A stretch of DNA of 64,000 bases from Palsa-506 sp963786975 (GCA_963786975.1 CAWBBE010000002.1:62001-126000); one strand, 5' to 3'. Shown: positions 8,963 to 18,047, counted from the first letter of the stretch. Notes: generated from the letters alone by a model not told the origin. Made by a program: numbers and translations.

Positions 8963-9706
8963 TCAGTCCAGGCCGAGCAGCCGCTCAAGGCCGAACGTCA
9001 GCCCGGGCGGCAACGAGCCGACCCGCCGGATGCCGAGCAGCACTCCCGGCATGAACGAGGCCCGGTCCAGCGAGTCGTGCCGCAGGGTCAGAATCTCGCC
9101 GTGCCCGCCGAGCAGCACCTCCTGGTGCGCGACCAGGCCGGCCAGCCGGACGGAATGAACATGCACGCCGTCGAGCACGCCGCCACGGGCACCTTCAAGC
9201 GCGGTGACCGTCGCGTCCGGAGACGGGCCCAGGCCCGCCGCCGACCTGGCGGCGGCGATCAGCGCGGCCGTCCTGGCCGCGGTGCCGGACGGGGCATCCG
9301 CCTTGCCCGCATGGTGCAGCTCGATGACCTCCGCGGACTCGAAGAACCTGGCCGCCTGCGCAGCGAAGCGCATCATCAGCACGGCGCCGACCGAGAAGTT
9401 CGCCGCGATCAGCACCCGGACGCCCGGGGCGCGCCCGAGCCATTCCGCTGCCGCCGCCAGCCGCCCGTCGTCGAAGCCGGAGGTACCGACGACGACGTTT
9501 CGGCCATGCTCGATGCACCAGCGGAGGTTGTCCATGACCGCACCCGGATGGGTGAAATCAACTATCACGTCGCAGTCGGCCAGCGGATCCCGGGCGTCGC
9601 CCTCGTCCACCGCGGCGGCCACTTCCAGGTCCGCCGCGGCGCCAGCCGCCCGGCACACCTCTGAGCCCATGCGCCCCTTGGCGCCGAGCACGCCTACCCT
9701 GATCAT
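8963..9706 (-). CDS. dapB: 4-hydroxy-tetrahydrodipicolinate reductase
   Basis: DapB reduces 4-hydroxy-tetrahydrodipicolinate with NAD(P)H in the lysine and meso-diaminopimelate pathway, so it supplies both protein synthesis and peptidoglycan. The 247-residue protein has the nucleotide-binding GAKGRMGSEV at the N-terminus, DFTHPGAV, NFSVGAVLMMRFA, and the catalytic ELHHAGKADAPSGTA. Length is normal. GAGGAGG is placed 6 bases before the ATG at 9706. It is the last gene of the run that begins with rimP, separated from the M16 peptidase by about 130 bases. Linkage of dapB to the pnp/M16 pair is common in actinobacteria. Confidence 0.95.
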   Translation of the reverse strand: MIRVGVLGAKGRMGSEVCRAAGAAADLEVAAAVDEGDARDPLADCDVIVDFTHPGAVMDNLRWCIEHGRNVVVGTSGFDDGRLAAAAEWLGRAPGVRVLIAANFSVGAVLMMRFAAQAARFFESAEVIELHHAGKADAPSGTAARTAALIAAARSAAGLGPSPDATVTALEGARGGVLDGVHVHSVRLAGLVAHQEVLLGGHGEILTLRHDSLDRASFMPGVLLGIRRVGSLPPGLTFGLERLLGLD

Positions 9707-9836
9707 CACTGGCCTCCTCACCGCGGGCTACCAGCCTGCCCGAACTCCCGCCGCGCGGCACCGGGATTCCCGCACCACGGAGTTTCCGGCTGGCCGGACG
9801 CGGGCCGATAAGCCGCGATCAGGGACCGGGCCGGGG

Positions 9837-11153
9837 TCAGCCGACGGCAGCGGCGAACGCGTCCGCGTCGTCGAACGGGCCGACTACGGCCAGTGCCTTC
9901 GGCCGTGCCAGTACCTCGGCGGCGACCGCGCGCACCTCGTCGTGCGTCACGGCCTCGATCGACGCGAGGATCTCCTCGACCGGCTCCAGCCGGGGATAGA
10001 CAAGCTCGGCCTTGCCGAGTCTGCTCATCCGCGACGACGGATCCTCAAGCCCCAGCACGATCGAGCCGCGCAGCTGCCCCTTGCCGCGGTCCAGCTCGCC
10101 GTCGGTCAGCCCGCCGTCGACGACCTTGGCGATCTCCTCCCGGCAGATGGCCAGCACCTCATCAGCCTTGGCGGGCAGGCAGCCCGCGTAGACGCCCCAC
10201 ATCCCGGTGTCAGCATGCTGCGAGCTGAAGCTGTAAACCGAGTAAGCCAGGCCGCGCTTCTCCCTCACCTCCTGGAACAGCCGGGAGGACATGCCGCCGC
10301 CGAGCGCGGCGTTCAGCACGCCGAGCGCGAACCTGCGGTCGTCCGTCCGGGACAGGCCCGCGCAGCCCAGCACCAGGTTGGCCTGCTCGATGCCGCGCGA
10401 GATCAGCCGTACCCCGGTGCCGGGGTCGCCGCCGGAATCCCGGCCGGCCAGCCGCGGCGGCACCGGCGCGGCGCCGGTGGCCCGCGCCGCCGCGGCCGCG
10501 AACGCGCCGCCGGCCAGGTCGGCCACCTGCGCGTGGTCCAGGCTGCCGGCCGCGGCGATCACCAGGTTGTCCGGCGTGTACCTGGCCGCGTAGTGCTCGG
10601 CGATCTCCTCGCGGGTAATCGAGTTGATCGAGTCGACGCTGCCGAGGATGGGCCGCCCGAGCGGGGTGTCGCCGAACAGCTGCGCGGCGAACGCCTCGTG
10701 CACCGTGTCGGTCGGATCGTCGTCGTTCATGGCGATCTCTTCGAGGATCACGCCGCGCTCGGCGTCCACGTCCTTCGGCTCGATCAGCGAGCTGGTGACC
10801 ATGTCCGAGAGCACGTCGATGGCCAGCGGCAGGTCGGCATCGAGCACCCGCGCGTAATAGCACGTGTACTCCTTGCCGGTGAACGCGTTCAGCTCGCCGC
10901 CGACGGCGTCCATGGCCGCCGAGATGTCCAGCGCGGTGCGCCGCCGGGTGCCCTTGAAGAGCAGGTGCTCCAGGTAGTGCGTCGCGCCGAAATGGGCAGC
11001 GCCCTCATCCCGGGACCCGACGCCCGCCCAGATGCCGAACGCGGCGGACCTGACCGCGGGCAGCGACTCGGTGATCACGCGCAGCCCGCCGGGGAGGACG
11101 GTCCGGGTGACGGTGTGCTCGCTGCCCGCGGGCCGTCCGTTCTGGCTGCTCAT
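9837..11153 (-). CDS. M16 family zinc peptidase (processing-peptidase type)
   Basis: This 438-residue protein has the inverted zinc motif HxxEH as HYLEH at residues 59-63, with the distal ligand glutamate expected in ERGVILEEIAM about 75 residues later. The second, non-catalytic half has the glycine-rich loop AALGGGMSSRLFQEVREKRGLAYSV cut by family-typical residues. This is the length of a single-chain bacterial M16B peptidase that works as a homodimer. Its ATG overlaps the pnp stop by four bases (ATGA), so the two are translationally coupled. Physiological substrates in actinobacteria are not established. Confidence 0.93.
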   Translation of the reverse strand: MSSQNGRPAGSEHTVTRTVLPGGLRVITESLPAVRSAAFGIWAGVGSRDEGAAHFGATHYLEHLLFKGTRRRTALDISAAMDAVGGELNAFTGKEYTCYYARVLDADLPLAIDVLSDMVTSSLIEPKDVDAERGVILEEIAMNDDDPTDTVHEAFAAQLFGDTPLGRPILGSVDSINSITREEIAEHYAARYTPDNLVIAAAGSLDHAQVADLAGGAFAAAAARATGAAPVPPRLAGRDSGGDPGTGVRLISRGIEQANLVLGCAGLSRTDDRRFALGVLNAALGGGMSSRLFQEVREKRGLAYSVYSFSSQHADTGMWGVYAGCLPAKADEVLAICREEIAKVVDGGLTDGELDRGKGQLRGSIVLGLEDPSSRMSRLGKAELVYPRLEPVEEILASIEAVTHDEVRAVAAEVLARPKALAVVGPFDDADAFAAAVG

Positions 11154-13477
11154 GAGTTGCGCGGCCCCCGGTGGCGCTCCCTGGTGCGGTGGTGCTCGCC
11201 GCCGCGGTCCCGGTCCCGGTCGCCGCCGCGGTCCCGGTCCCGGTCGCCGCCACGGGGCCTGCGGTCATCATGGCCGCCGAGATCCTCGCCCGCGGCCTCG
11301 CGCTCGACGACCTCGACCGGCACGAGCGACAGCTTGCCGCGGTCGTCGACCTCGCGGATCTCGACCTGGATCTTCTCGCCGACCTTGATGACGTCGTCCA
11401 CGTTGTCGATCCGCATGCCGCCGTGCAGCTTGCGAATCTGGGTGATGTGCAGCAGCCCGTCCCGGCCGGGCAGCAGCGAGACGAAGGCGCCGAACGTGGT
11501 CGTCTTCACCACCGTGCCGAGGAACCGCTCGCCGACCTCGGGGATGTGCGGGTTGGCGATCGCGTTGATCGCGGACCGGGCGGCCTCGGCCGAGGTGCCG
11601 TCGGTAGCGCCGATGTAGATGGTGCCGTCGTCCTCGATGGTGATCTCGGCGCCGGTGTCATCCTGGATCGAGTTGATCATCTTGCCCTTGGGCCCGATCA
11701 CCTCGCCGATCTTGTCCACCGGGACCTTGACCGTGATGATCCGCGGCGCGTACTGGCTCATCTCGGCGGGAGCGGAGATCGCCTGGCGCATCACGTCGAG
11801 GATGGCCAGCCGGGCCTCGCGGGCCTGGGTCAGCGCCGCGCCGAGGACGGATGCCGGGATGCCGTCCAGCTTGGTGTCCAGCTGCAGGGCGGTGATCACG
11901 TCCTTGGTGCCGGCCACCTTGAAGTCCATGTCGCCGAACGCGTCCTCGGCGCCGAGGATGTCGGTCAGCGTGACGTACTCGCCGCCCTCGTGGATCAGGC
12001 CCATCGCGATGCCGGCGACCATGTCCTTCAGCGGGACGCCCGCGTCGAGCAGCGACATGGTGGACGCGCAGACCGACCCCATCGAGGTCGAGCCGTTCGA
12101 GCCGATCGCCTCGGAGACCTGCCGGATCGCGTAGGGGAACTCCTCGCGGGTGGGCAGCACCGGGACGAGCGCGCGCTCGGCGAGCGCGCCGTGGCCGATC
12201 TCGCGCCGCTTGGGCGAGCCGACCCGGCCGGTCTCGCCGGTGGAGTACGGCGGCATGTTGTAGTTGTGCATGTAGCGCTTGGTGCGCTCCGGGTTGAGCG
12301 TGTCGATCATCTGCTCCATCCGGAGCATGTTCAGCGTGGTGACGCCGAGCACCTGGGTCTCGCCGCGCTCGAAGAGCGCCGAGCCGTGCACCCGCGGCAG
12401 CACCCGGGCCGCCGCGGACAGCTGCCTGATGTCGGTCAGCCCGCGGCCGTCGATACGCAGGCCGTCGGCGATGATCCGCTGCCTGACCAGCTTCTTGGTC
12501 AGCGCCCGGAACGCGCCGCTGATCTCGTTCTCGCGGTCCTCGAACTGGCTGGCGAGCTTCTCCTTGGCCACCGCCTTGACCCGGTCCGTCTCGGCATCCC
12601 GCTCCTGCTTGCCGGCGATCGTGAGCGCGGCGGCGAGCTCGCCGGAGACCTGCGCGGCCACGGCGTCGAAGACGTCCTGGCTGTAGTCGGCGAAGACCGG
12701 GTAATCGGCGGTCTCCTTGCCGGCGTGCGCCGCGATGGCCTGCTGCGCCTCGCACAGCGCCTTGATGAACGGCTTCGCCGCCTCCAGCCCGGCGGCCACC
12801 GTCTCCTCGGTCGGGCGCACCGCGCCGCTGCCGGAATCGGCCAGCAGGCGCAGCGTGCTCGGGGTCGACTCGGCCTCCACCATCATGATCGCCACGTCGC
12901 CGTCATCCAGCACCCGGCCGGCTACCACCATGTCGAAGGTGGCCTCGGCGAGCTGCGAGTTGGTCGGGAACGCGACCCACTGGCCCTTGATCAGCGCGAC
13001 CCGGACGCCGCCGATCGGCCCGGAGAACGGCAGGCCGGCCAGCTGGGTGGAGAGCGAGGCCGCGTTGATCGCGATGACGTCGTAAAGGTGCTCGGGATGC
13101 AGCGCCATGATCGTCTCGACGACCTGCACCTCGTTGCGCAGCCCGTGGGTGAACGACGGCCGCAGCGGCCGGTCGATCAGCCGGCAGGTGAGGATCGCAT
13201 CCTCGGACGGGCGGCCCTCCCGGCGGAAGAACGAGCCGGGGATCCGGCCCGCCGCGTACATCCGCTCCTCGACGTCAACGGTGAGCGGGAAGAAGTCCAG
13301 GTTCTCCTTCGGCTTCTTCGATGCGGTCGTCGCCGAAAGCACCATGGTCTCGTCGTCCAGGTAGACGACGGCCGAGCCGGCCGCCAGGCGGGCCAGCCGG
13401 CCGGTCTCGAATCTGATTTTGTGTACGCCAAACGTGCCGTTGTCGATGACGACTTCGGCGGTGTACGCACCCTCCAC
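11150..13477 (-). CDS. pnp: Polyribonucleotide nucleotidyltransferase (PNPase)
   Basis: PNPase degrades RNA 3' to 5' by phosphorolysis and can add 3' tails. The 775-residue protein shows two RNase PH-like domains joined by a helical domain, then a KH domain (VDKIGEVIGPKGKMINS) and an S1 domain (GERFLGTVVKTTTFGAFVSLL). After the S1 domain there is an Asp/Arg/Gly tail with the unit GGDRDRDR repeated, likely a disordered RNA-binding tail. The GTG at 13477 is preceded by AAGGAGG at 6 bases and gives the usual VEGAYTAEVVIDNG start; the open frame further upstream is leader sequence. It follows rpsO, as in most bacteria, and overlaps the M16 gene. Confidence 0.96.
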   Translation of the reverse strand: MEGAYTAEVVIDNGTFGVHKIRFETGRLARLAAGSAVVYLDDETMVLSATTASKKPKENLDFFPLTVDVEERMYAAGRIPGSFFRREGRPSEDAILTCRLIDRPLRPSFTHGLRNEVQVVETIMALHPEHLYDVIAINAASLSTQLAGLPFSGPIGGVRVALIKGQWVAFPTNSQLAEATFDMVVAGRVLDDGDVAIMMVEAESTPSTLRLLADSGSGAVRPTEETVAAGLEAAKPFIKALCEAQQAIAAHAGKETADYPVFADYSQDVFDAVAAQVSGELAAALTIAGKQERDAETDRVKAVAKEKLASQFEDRENEISGAFRALTKKLVRQRIIADGLRIDGRGLTDIRQLSAAARVLPRVHGSALFERGETQVLGVTTLNMLRMEQMIDTLNPERTKRYMHNYNMPPYSTGETGRVGSPKRREIGHGALAERALVPVLPTREEFPYAIRQVSEAIGSNGSTSMGSVCASTMSLLDAGVPLKDMVAGIAMGLIHEGGEYVTLTDILGAEDAFGDMDFKVAGTKDVITALQLDTKLDGIPASVLGAALTQAREARLAILDVMRQAISAPAEMSQYAPRIITVKVPVDKIGEVIGPKGKMINSIQDDTGAEITIEDDGTIYIGATDGTSAEAARSAINAIANPHIPEVGERFLGTVVKTTTFGAFVSLLPGRDGLLHITQIRKLHGGMRIDNVDDVIKVGEKIQVEIREVDDRGKLSLVPVEVVEREAAGEDLGGHDDRRPRGGDRDRDRGGDRDRDRGGEHHRTRERHRGPRNS

Positions 13478-13781
13478 GGGTGACCTCCTTGACTGAGGTC
13501 CCGCGTCTGCCCGCCGCCAGCGGAGCGCCATGCACCGGCTTCGAGCCGTGCTGGCTGGCCGGTCTTCGATCGAAGCCCTCGGCCCGGGCGCGCCGCGCCG
13601 GTAAGCGCGAGCGTGTCCTGACCCGAGAACCACTACCGAGGACCGGCCCGTTGGCGCCCTGAGCGCTCCGGGCCGGGGCCGCGGGACGTCGTTCCTTCGT
13701 GGTATTCAGTTGTCGGTGGCACGCTGTTACCGGCCTGCCACTGCTTTAATCTACCCGCGCAGGTGCCTATCCGCGCGCCAC
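13478..13781 (-). promoter_or_regulatory. Structured pnp 5' leader / rpsO-pnp spacer
   Basis: This 304-base spacer holds no gene. On the minus strand it contains inverted repeats. One pairs 13570-13577 with 13537-13544 (GGCTTCGA with TCGAAGCC). Another, GACCTC (13500-13495) with GAGGTC (13487-13482), folds the pnp Shine-Dalgarno into a 6-bp hairpin with a 7-base loop. A segment at about 13635-13600 reads CCTCGGTAGTGGTTCTCGGG. The Actino-pnp motif is a known candidate structured RNA in front of pnp in this phylum, and this leader is in the right place; I infer a match but cannot run a covariance search. PNPase represses its own mRNA in other bacteria through leader structure. Confidence 0.5.
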
Positions 13782-13791
13782 CTACCTGCGC
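13757..13791 (-). terminator. Hairpin at the rpsO stop codon
   Basis: GCGCAGGT at 13757-13764 is the exact inverse of ACCTGCGC at 13784-13791, giving an 8-bp stem around the rpsO stop codon. There is no T tract after it on the minus strand (GGGTAGATTAAAG follows). It could be a terminator, an RNase processing site between rpsO and pnp, or a 3' stabiliser. Confidence 0.35.
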
Positions 13792-14051
13792 AGGCCGAGC
13801 TTCTCGATCAGCGCGCGGTAGCGGGTGATGTCCTCGTTGGACAGGTACTTCAGCAGCCGCCTGCGGCGCCCGACGAGCAGCAGCAGGCCCCGGCGGCTGT
13901 GATGGTCATGCTTGTGCACCTTGAGGTGCTCGGTCAGATCATTGATCCGCCGGGTGAGCAGCGCGACCTGGACTTCCGGCGATCCGGTGTCACCCTCACT
14001 GGTCGCGTGCCCGGCGATGATCTCTTTCTTCACCGTGGTGGTAAGCGGCAC
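13782..14051 (-). CDS. rpsO: 30S ribosomal protein S15
   Basis: S15 binds 16S rRNA early in assembly of the 30S platform. The 89-residue protein has all family features: IAGHATSEGDTGSPEVQVALLTRRI, LTEHLKVHKHDHHSRRGLL and the terminal RYRALIEKLGLRR. Length is the exact family norm. It begins with GTG at 14051, preceded by GAGGA. It sits between ribF and pnp in the conserved order. The 240-base spacer upstream holds no gene; a TAATCT box within GTGCTAATCTTGC (about 14210) may be a promoter -10. Confidence 0.98.
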   Translation of the reverse strand: MPLTTTVKKEIIAGHATSEGDTGSPEVQVALLTRRINDLTEHLKVHKHDHHSRRGLLLLVGRRRRLLKYLSNEDITRYRALIEKLGLRR

Positions 14052-14291
14052 GTTGATTCCTCTTCATGTAGAACCCGGTACAGGACGCTCCGGCGGATTG
14101 CGTATCGGACCTGCCGGGGCAGGAGCCGCCGTGCAGTAGCCTGCGGGCGCCTCCGCTTAGCCAGCCGCCTGAGGGCACAGCTGACGAGACCGGATAGCCG
14201 GCCGAGAGCAAGATTAGCACGCAGTTCGGCCTGGATTGCCCGTCCCGGCGAAGCCGGCCCGCCGCGGCCCGCCGCTCCCGGCGCGCCGCCG

Positions 14292-15241
14292 CTAGCCGCC
14301 GGGAATCCGGGCGCGGACCTCGGCCACGTCCCGGTGCATCTGCGCCACCAGCTCGGGCACCGAACCGAACCGGACGGTGCCGCGCAGCCAGTCGGCGAAG
14401 TCGACCGCGACCCGCGCGCCGTACAGGTCGAGGTCGTCACGATCCAGCGCGTACGCCTCGACGGTGCGCTCTCGCCCGTCGAACGTCGGGTTGGTGCCGA
14501 TCGAGATCGCCGCGGGCCAGTGTTCCTGCTCGCGGCCGTCCGCGCCGAGGCTGGCCAGCCAGCCCGCGTATACCCCGTCGGCCGGGATCGCGGTATGCGG
14601 CAGCGTATCCAGGTTGGCGGTGGGGAAGCCGAGCGCGCGGCCGCGCTGCTGCCCGCGCACGACCACGCCGTCCACCCGGTGCGGGCGGCCGAGATCGCGC
14701 GCCGCGGCGGCCACGTCCCCGGCCGCGAGCCGCTGCCTGATGCCGGAGGATGAGATCGTCGCGCCCTCGTCGGCCAGCAGCGTCACTCCCTCGGCGGTGA
14801 AGTCGTATTTCTCGCCGAGCTCGCCGAGCAGCGCGACGTCCCCGGCCGCGCGGTGGCCGAACCGGAAGTTGTCCCCCACCACGACCCTGGCCGCGTGCAG
14901 CCGGTCCACCAGCACCGCCTGCACGAACTCGTCCGGTCCCAGCCGGGAGAACTCCAGCGTGAACGGCAGCAGCAGCACCGCGTCGACGCCGAGGCCGGCC
15001 AGCAGCTCGGCGCGCCGCCGGGCGGTGGCCAGGAACGGCGGGTGCGTCCCGGGCCGCACGACCTCGTCCGGATGCGGATCGAAGGTGACCACGGCGACCG
15101 GCAGCCCGAGCCCGGCGGCGAGCTCGGCGGCCCGTTGCACGATGCGCTGGTGCCCGCGGTGCACGCCGTCGAAGACGCCGATGGTGACGACCGACCGGCC
15201 CCAGCCGCCGGCACCTCGTCCAGGCCCTGCCACCGCTGCAT
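14292..15241 (-). CDS. ribF: Bifunctional riboflavin kinase / FAD synthetase (frame broken near codon 12)
   Basis: RibF phosphorylates riboflavin to FMN and adenylates FMN to FAD. The main frame shows TIGVFDGVHRGHQ with the nucleotidyltransferase motif, GDNFRFGHRAAGD, SSSGIRQRLAAGDV and the kinase-domain GFPTANLD. The expected actinobacterial N-terminus MQRWQGLDEVP starts at the ATG at 15241, which has GGAAGGG 7 bases before it, but it lies in another frame. The frames join at GTGCCGGCGGC (about 15208-15200), where one extra base restores MQRWQGLDEVP followed by GGWGRSVVTIGV and a 316-residue protein. Without the correction, translation could only start at GTG 15233 with an odd N-terminus. 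A one-base sequence error is more likely than a real mutation in an essential gene. Confidence 0.88.
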
Positions 15242-15334
15242 GTGCGTTCCCTTCCAGCCGGTCCGGCGGTGTCTAGCGGTGTTCCCAGCCTGCCACGCGC
15301 GGCGCGGGGCGGCCACGGCAGCACCGGCCTGCGC

Positions 15335-15378
15335 CCTGATGGGCCCGGGCCGGCCCCGGCCGCACCGGGCTCATCAGG
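15335..15378 (-). terminator. Nested hairpin at the end of truB
   Basis: CCTGATG at 15335-15341 pairs with CATCAGG at 15372-15378, and just inside GCCCGG (15343-15348) pairs with CCGGGC (15365-15370). The structure overlaps the truB stop codon. No U-rich tail follows. It may end or attenuate transcription between truB and ribF, which are 132 bases apart while the genes upstream overlap. Confidence 0.45.
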
Positions 15379-16249
15379 GCATGAACACCGCAAGCGAGCG
15401 AGCCTGCCCCGCCTCCTCGGTCAGCAGCGCGACCAGCATGCCATCAGGGCTGAACGCAGCCACCGGGCCGCTGCCGCCGCCAACGGCCGGCAGCCGGGCG
15501 CCGTGCGCGACCTTCGTCGCCTCGTCCGCGGTGAGATCTCGCCGCGGGAAAACCGCCGCGGCTGCCTCGGCCAGCGGGATGACGTCCAGCCAGTCCGTCA
15601 GGCCGGCCAGCGTCCGGGCCATGTCCTCGGTATACGGGCCCACCCTGGTACGCCGCAACGCGATCAGGTGGCCACCAACGCCGAGGGCGGTACCGGCGTC
15701 CCGGGCTATCGCCCGGATGTAGGTACCGCTGGAGCAGGTAACCCGCACGTCCGCGTCGAGCAGCCCGGCTGCCGGGCGGACCGCCGTCAGGGTGAGTTCG
15801 CGGACAGTCACCGTCCTCGCCGGAAGCTCGGGCGGGGCGCCCTCGCGGGTCAGCCGGTAGGCGCGCTTACCGCCCACCTTGATGGCGCTGATGCCGGGCG
15901 GGACCTGCTCGATCTCGCCGGTCAGCGCGGCGAGGACGGCAGTCAGCGCAGCCGCGGAAACGCCCGCGGCGGACGCGGACGAGATGATCTCGCCATCGGC
16001 GTCGCCCGAGTCGGTAGCCTGGCCGAACCGGATCGTGGCCGAGTACTCTTTCTCGGTCAGCGCGAGATGGCCGAGCAGCCTGGTCGCCTTCTCGACGCCG
16101 GTCACCAGCACCCCGGTAGCCATCGGGTCGAGCGTCCCGGCATGCCCCACCCGCCGCGTGCCGGCCAGCCGGCGGATTCGCGCCACCACGTCGTGCGAGG
16201 TCAGGCCGGCCGGCTTGTCGACGATGACCAGCCCGCTCGCGGTGCTCAC
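15374..16249 (-). CDS. truB: tRNA pseudouridine(55) synthase
   Basis: TruB makes pseudouridine 55 in the T loop of tRNAs. The 291-residue protein begins with the family signature SGLVIVDKPAGLTSHDVV, and has the catalytic aspartate in GHAGTLDPMATGVL (about D41), the RxxxP-like region GKRAYRLTREG, and CSSGTYIRAIARDAG. A C-terminal actinobacterial TruB extension of about 55 residues ends in LLTEEAGQARSLAVFMP. The GTG start at 16249 overlaps the nrnA stop as GTGA, so translation is coupled; this start gives the family N-terminus, while the longer open frame does not. Confidence 0.95.
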   Translation of the reverse strand: MSTASGLVIVDKPAGLTSHDVVARIRRLAGTRRVGHAGTLDPMATGVLVTGVEKATRLLGHLALTEKEYSATIRFGQATDSGDADGEIISSASAAGVSAAALTAVLAALTGEIEQVPPGISAIKVGGKRAYRLTREGAPPELPARTVTVRELTLTAVRPAAGLLDADVRVTCSSGTYIRAIARDAGTALGVGGHLIALRRTRVGPYTEDMARTLAGLTDWLDVIPLAEAAAAVFPRRDLTADEATKVAHGARLPAVGGGSGPVAAFSPDGMLVALLTEEAGQARSLAVFMP

Positions 16250-17406
16250 CGGCGCCCGTCCGCCCGGCCAGTCCCGTCCGCCCGGCCAGTCCCGCCGGCG
16301 AGATGCTCGCGCAGCCCGGCCATCGCGTCGGCGACCGTGCCGGACGCGGTGAAACCGGCCGCGCCGCGATGGCCGCCACCGCCGGCCAGCGTGCACGCGC
16401 GGCCGACATCCACCTTGCCCTTGGATCTCGATGACACCAGCCACCGGCCGTCGTCGTCTTCCTTGAATACCACCGCCACGTCCGCCTCTTCGGTGCGGCG
16501 CAGTACGTCGATCACCGGCTCGGCCGCGTCCAGGGACAGGCCGTGGGCGGCCCGGTCGGCCCGGCTGACGGTCGTCCAGACCAGGCCATGGCCGGCCGCG
16601 GCTTCCGGCTCGAGCACGGCGCGCCCGAGTACGCTGGCCAGCAGGCCAAGGTACCCGAACGGCGCCCTGTCCCACAGCTCAAGCGAGATCGCGGCCGGCT
16701 CGATGCCGGTCGCCAGCAGTTGCGCAGCGATCTCGTGCACCCGCGGCGACGTGCTCGCGTACTTGAACGAGCCGGTGTCCGTGACGATCCCCGCGTACAA
16801 GCCGGACGCTATTTCCCGGCTGATCCGGATGCCCATCCGGCCGATCAGCTCGTGCGCGAGCACCGCGGTGGCGGCCGCGGACGGGTCGATCAGGTGCAGC
16901 GTCCCGAACCTGGTATTGGACGCGTGGTGATCGAGCACGATCAGCTGCTCCGCCCGCTCGGCGCAGCCTTCGAGGATGCCCAGCCGGTCCCTGCTCGCCG
17001 CGTCGAAGGTGACCATCACCTGCGGCCGCTGCGGGTAGCACTCCGGCGGGCTGAGCAGGTCGGCGCCGGGCAGGAAGCGCAGGATCCTGGGCACCTCGAA
17101 AGGCTGGTCGCCGAACGAGGCAATGATCCGCTGGGCGGCCGATCCGGCGCGCGAGCGCAGCGCGTGAGCCATGGCCAGCATCGACCCGAGCGCGTCACCA
17201 TCCGGCCGGACGTGGCAGGCCAGGCAGACTTCGCGCGCGGTGGCCAGGATGTCAGCCGCGCTGGCCCAGCACGCCTCCGGGACCGGCCCGGGCGGCGTCT
17301 CGGCAGCAGGCCCGCCAAGTCCGGCTGCAGTTGCGCCGGCGTGGCCGTCTGAGATGGGTTGCGGTAGGGCGGCATCGCCTCGGACCTGCGCGTGCTCGGC
17401 TGTCAC
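16246..17406 (-). CDS. nrnA: DHH/DHHA1 phosphoesterase (NrnA-type oligoribonuclease/pAp phosphatase)
   Basis: NrnA-like enzymes degrade nano-RNAs and 3'-phosphoadenosine 5'-phosphate. The 386-residue protein has a short variable N-terminus, then CHVRPDGDALGSMLAMAHAL (DHH motif I region), VTFDAASRDRLG, the DHH motif itself in VLDHHASNTRFG, and the DHHA1 GGGGHRGAAGF near the C-terminus. The last 15 residues repeat GRADGT. Its GTG at 17406 overlaps the TGA of the frame-corrected rbfA. Placement between rbfA and truB is a conserved actinobacterial arrangement. Confidence 0.92.
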   Translation of the reverse strand: MTAEHAQVRGDAALPQPISDGHAGATAAGLGGPAAETPPGPVPEACWASAADILATAREVCLACHVRPDGDALGSMLAMAHALRSRAGSAAQRIIASFGDQPFEVPRILRFLPGADLLSPPECYPQRPQVMVTFDAASRDRLGILEGCAERAEQLIVLDHHASNTRFGTLHLIDPSAAATAVLAHELIGRMGIRISREIASGLYAGIVTDTGSFKYASTSPRVHEIAAQLLATGIEPAAISLELWDRAPFGYLGLLASVLGRAVLEPEAAAGHGLVWTTVSRADRAAHGLSLDAAEPVIDVLRRTEEADVAVVFKEDDDGRWLVSSRSKGKVDVGRACTLAGGGGHRGAAGFTASGTVADAMAGLREHLAGGTGRADGTGRADGRR

Positions 17407-18040
17407 GACCGCGAGTATCCCGCGCCACGCTCTCCGGGTGCCCGGGTTTCGGCTAGACGATCATCTTCGGGGTGCGGCCGCCCTGCTGGCCGGGCCGAGC
17501 CCGCTCGCTCGGCCGGCCCGCCCGGCCGGGGGCCGCCGGCCGGGCCCCCGGCCGCGAGGTCAGCGGAGCCTGCGCCCGCCGGGCCGGACTCAGCGGGATC
17601 AGGGTCAGGGTCAGGGTCAGGGTCAGCGGCCGGCCTGCGGTACGGATCCGGGTCGCCGGCGGCTGGGCACCTTCCCTGGCCGCGGCCAGCGCCGCGTCCG
17701 CCTCGCGGGCCCGGGCCACCAGTTCCTCGATGTTCCTGGCGTTGTCCGGCACGGTGTCCGGCCTGAACTCCAGCGACGGGGTGTGCCGCAGCCCGGTCTG
17801 GCGGCCGACCTCGGACCGGATCACGCCGACCGCGCTGGCCAGCGCGGCCGCCGTGCCCTCCCGCTCCGCAGCCGAGCCGTAGACGGTGTAGAACACCGTC
17901 GCCTCGCGCAGGTCATTGGTCAGCCGGGCCTCGGTGACGGTGACGAAGCCGAGCCGTGGATCCTTGATCCGGCGCTCCAGCATCTCGGCCACGATCTGCG
18001 CGATCCGGCCGCCGAGCTTGCGTGCCCGGGCTGCGTCCAT
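17403..18040 (-). CDS. rbfA: 30S ribosome-binding factor A (frame broken in C-terminal tail)
   Basis: RbfA is a KH-like factor needed for late 16S rRNA processing and cold growth. The first 130 residues are intact: ARARKLGGRIAQIVAEMLERR, DPRLGFVTVTEARLTNDL, and RPDTVPDNARNIEELV. As written, the frame then reads into an odd tail with TLTLTLTL and stops at 17453. If one base is added in GCCGGCGACCCGG (about 17655), the tail becomes GDPDPYRRPAADPDPDPDP, the usual acidic actinobacterial end, and runs to a TGA at 17403-17405 that overlaps the nrnA GTG as GTGA. That coupling is strong support for the corrected 212-residue form. Confidence 0.88.
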
Positions 18041-18047
18041 GAGTCGA

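Noticed and set aside
11171..13483. 770-codon plus-strand open frame opposite pnp
   Set aside because: It is a shadow of the G/C-rich pnp codons (long runs of Asp/Arg/Leu/Val) with no domain.
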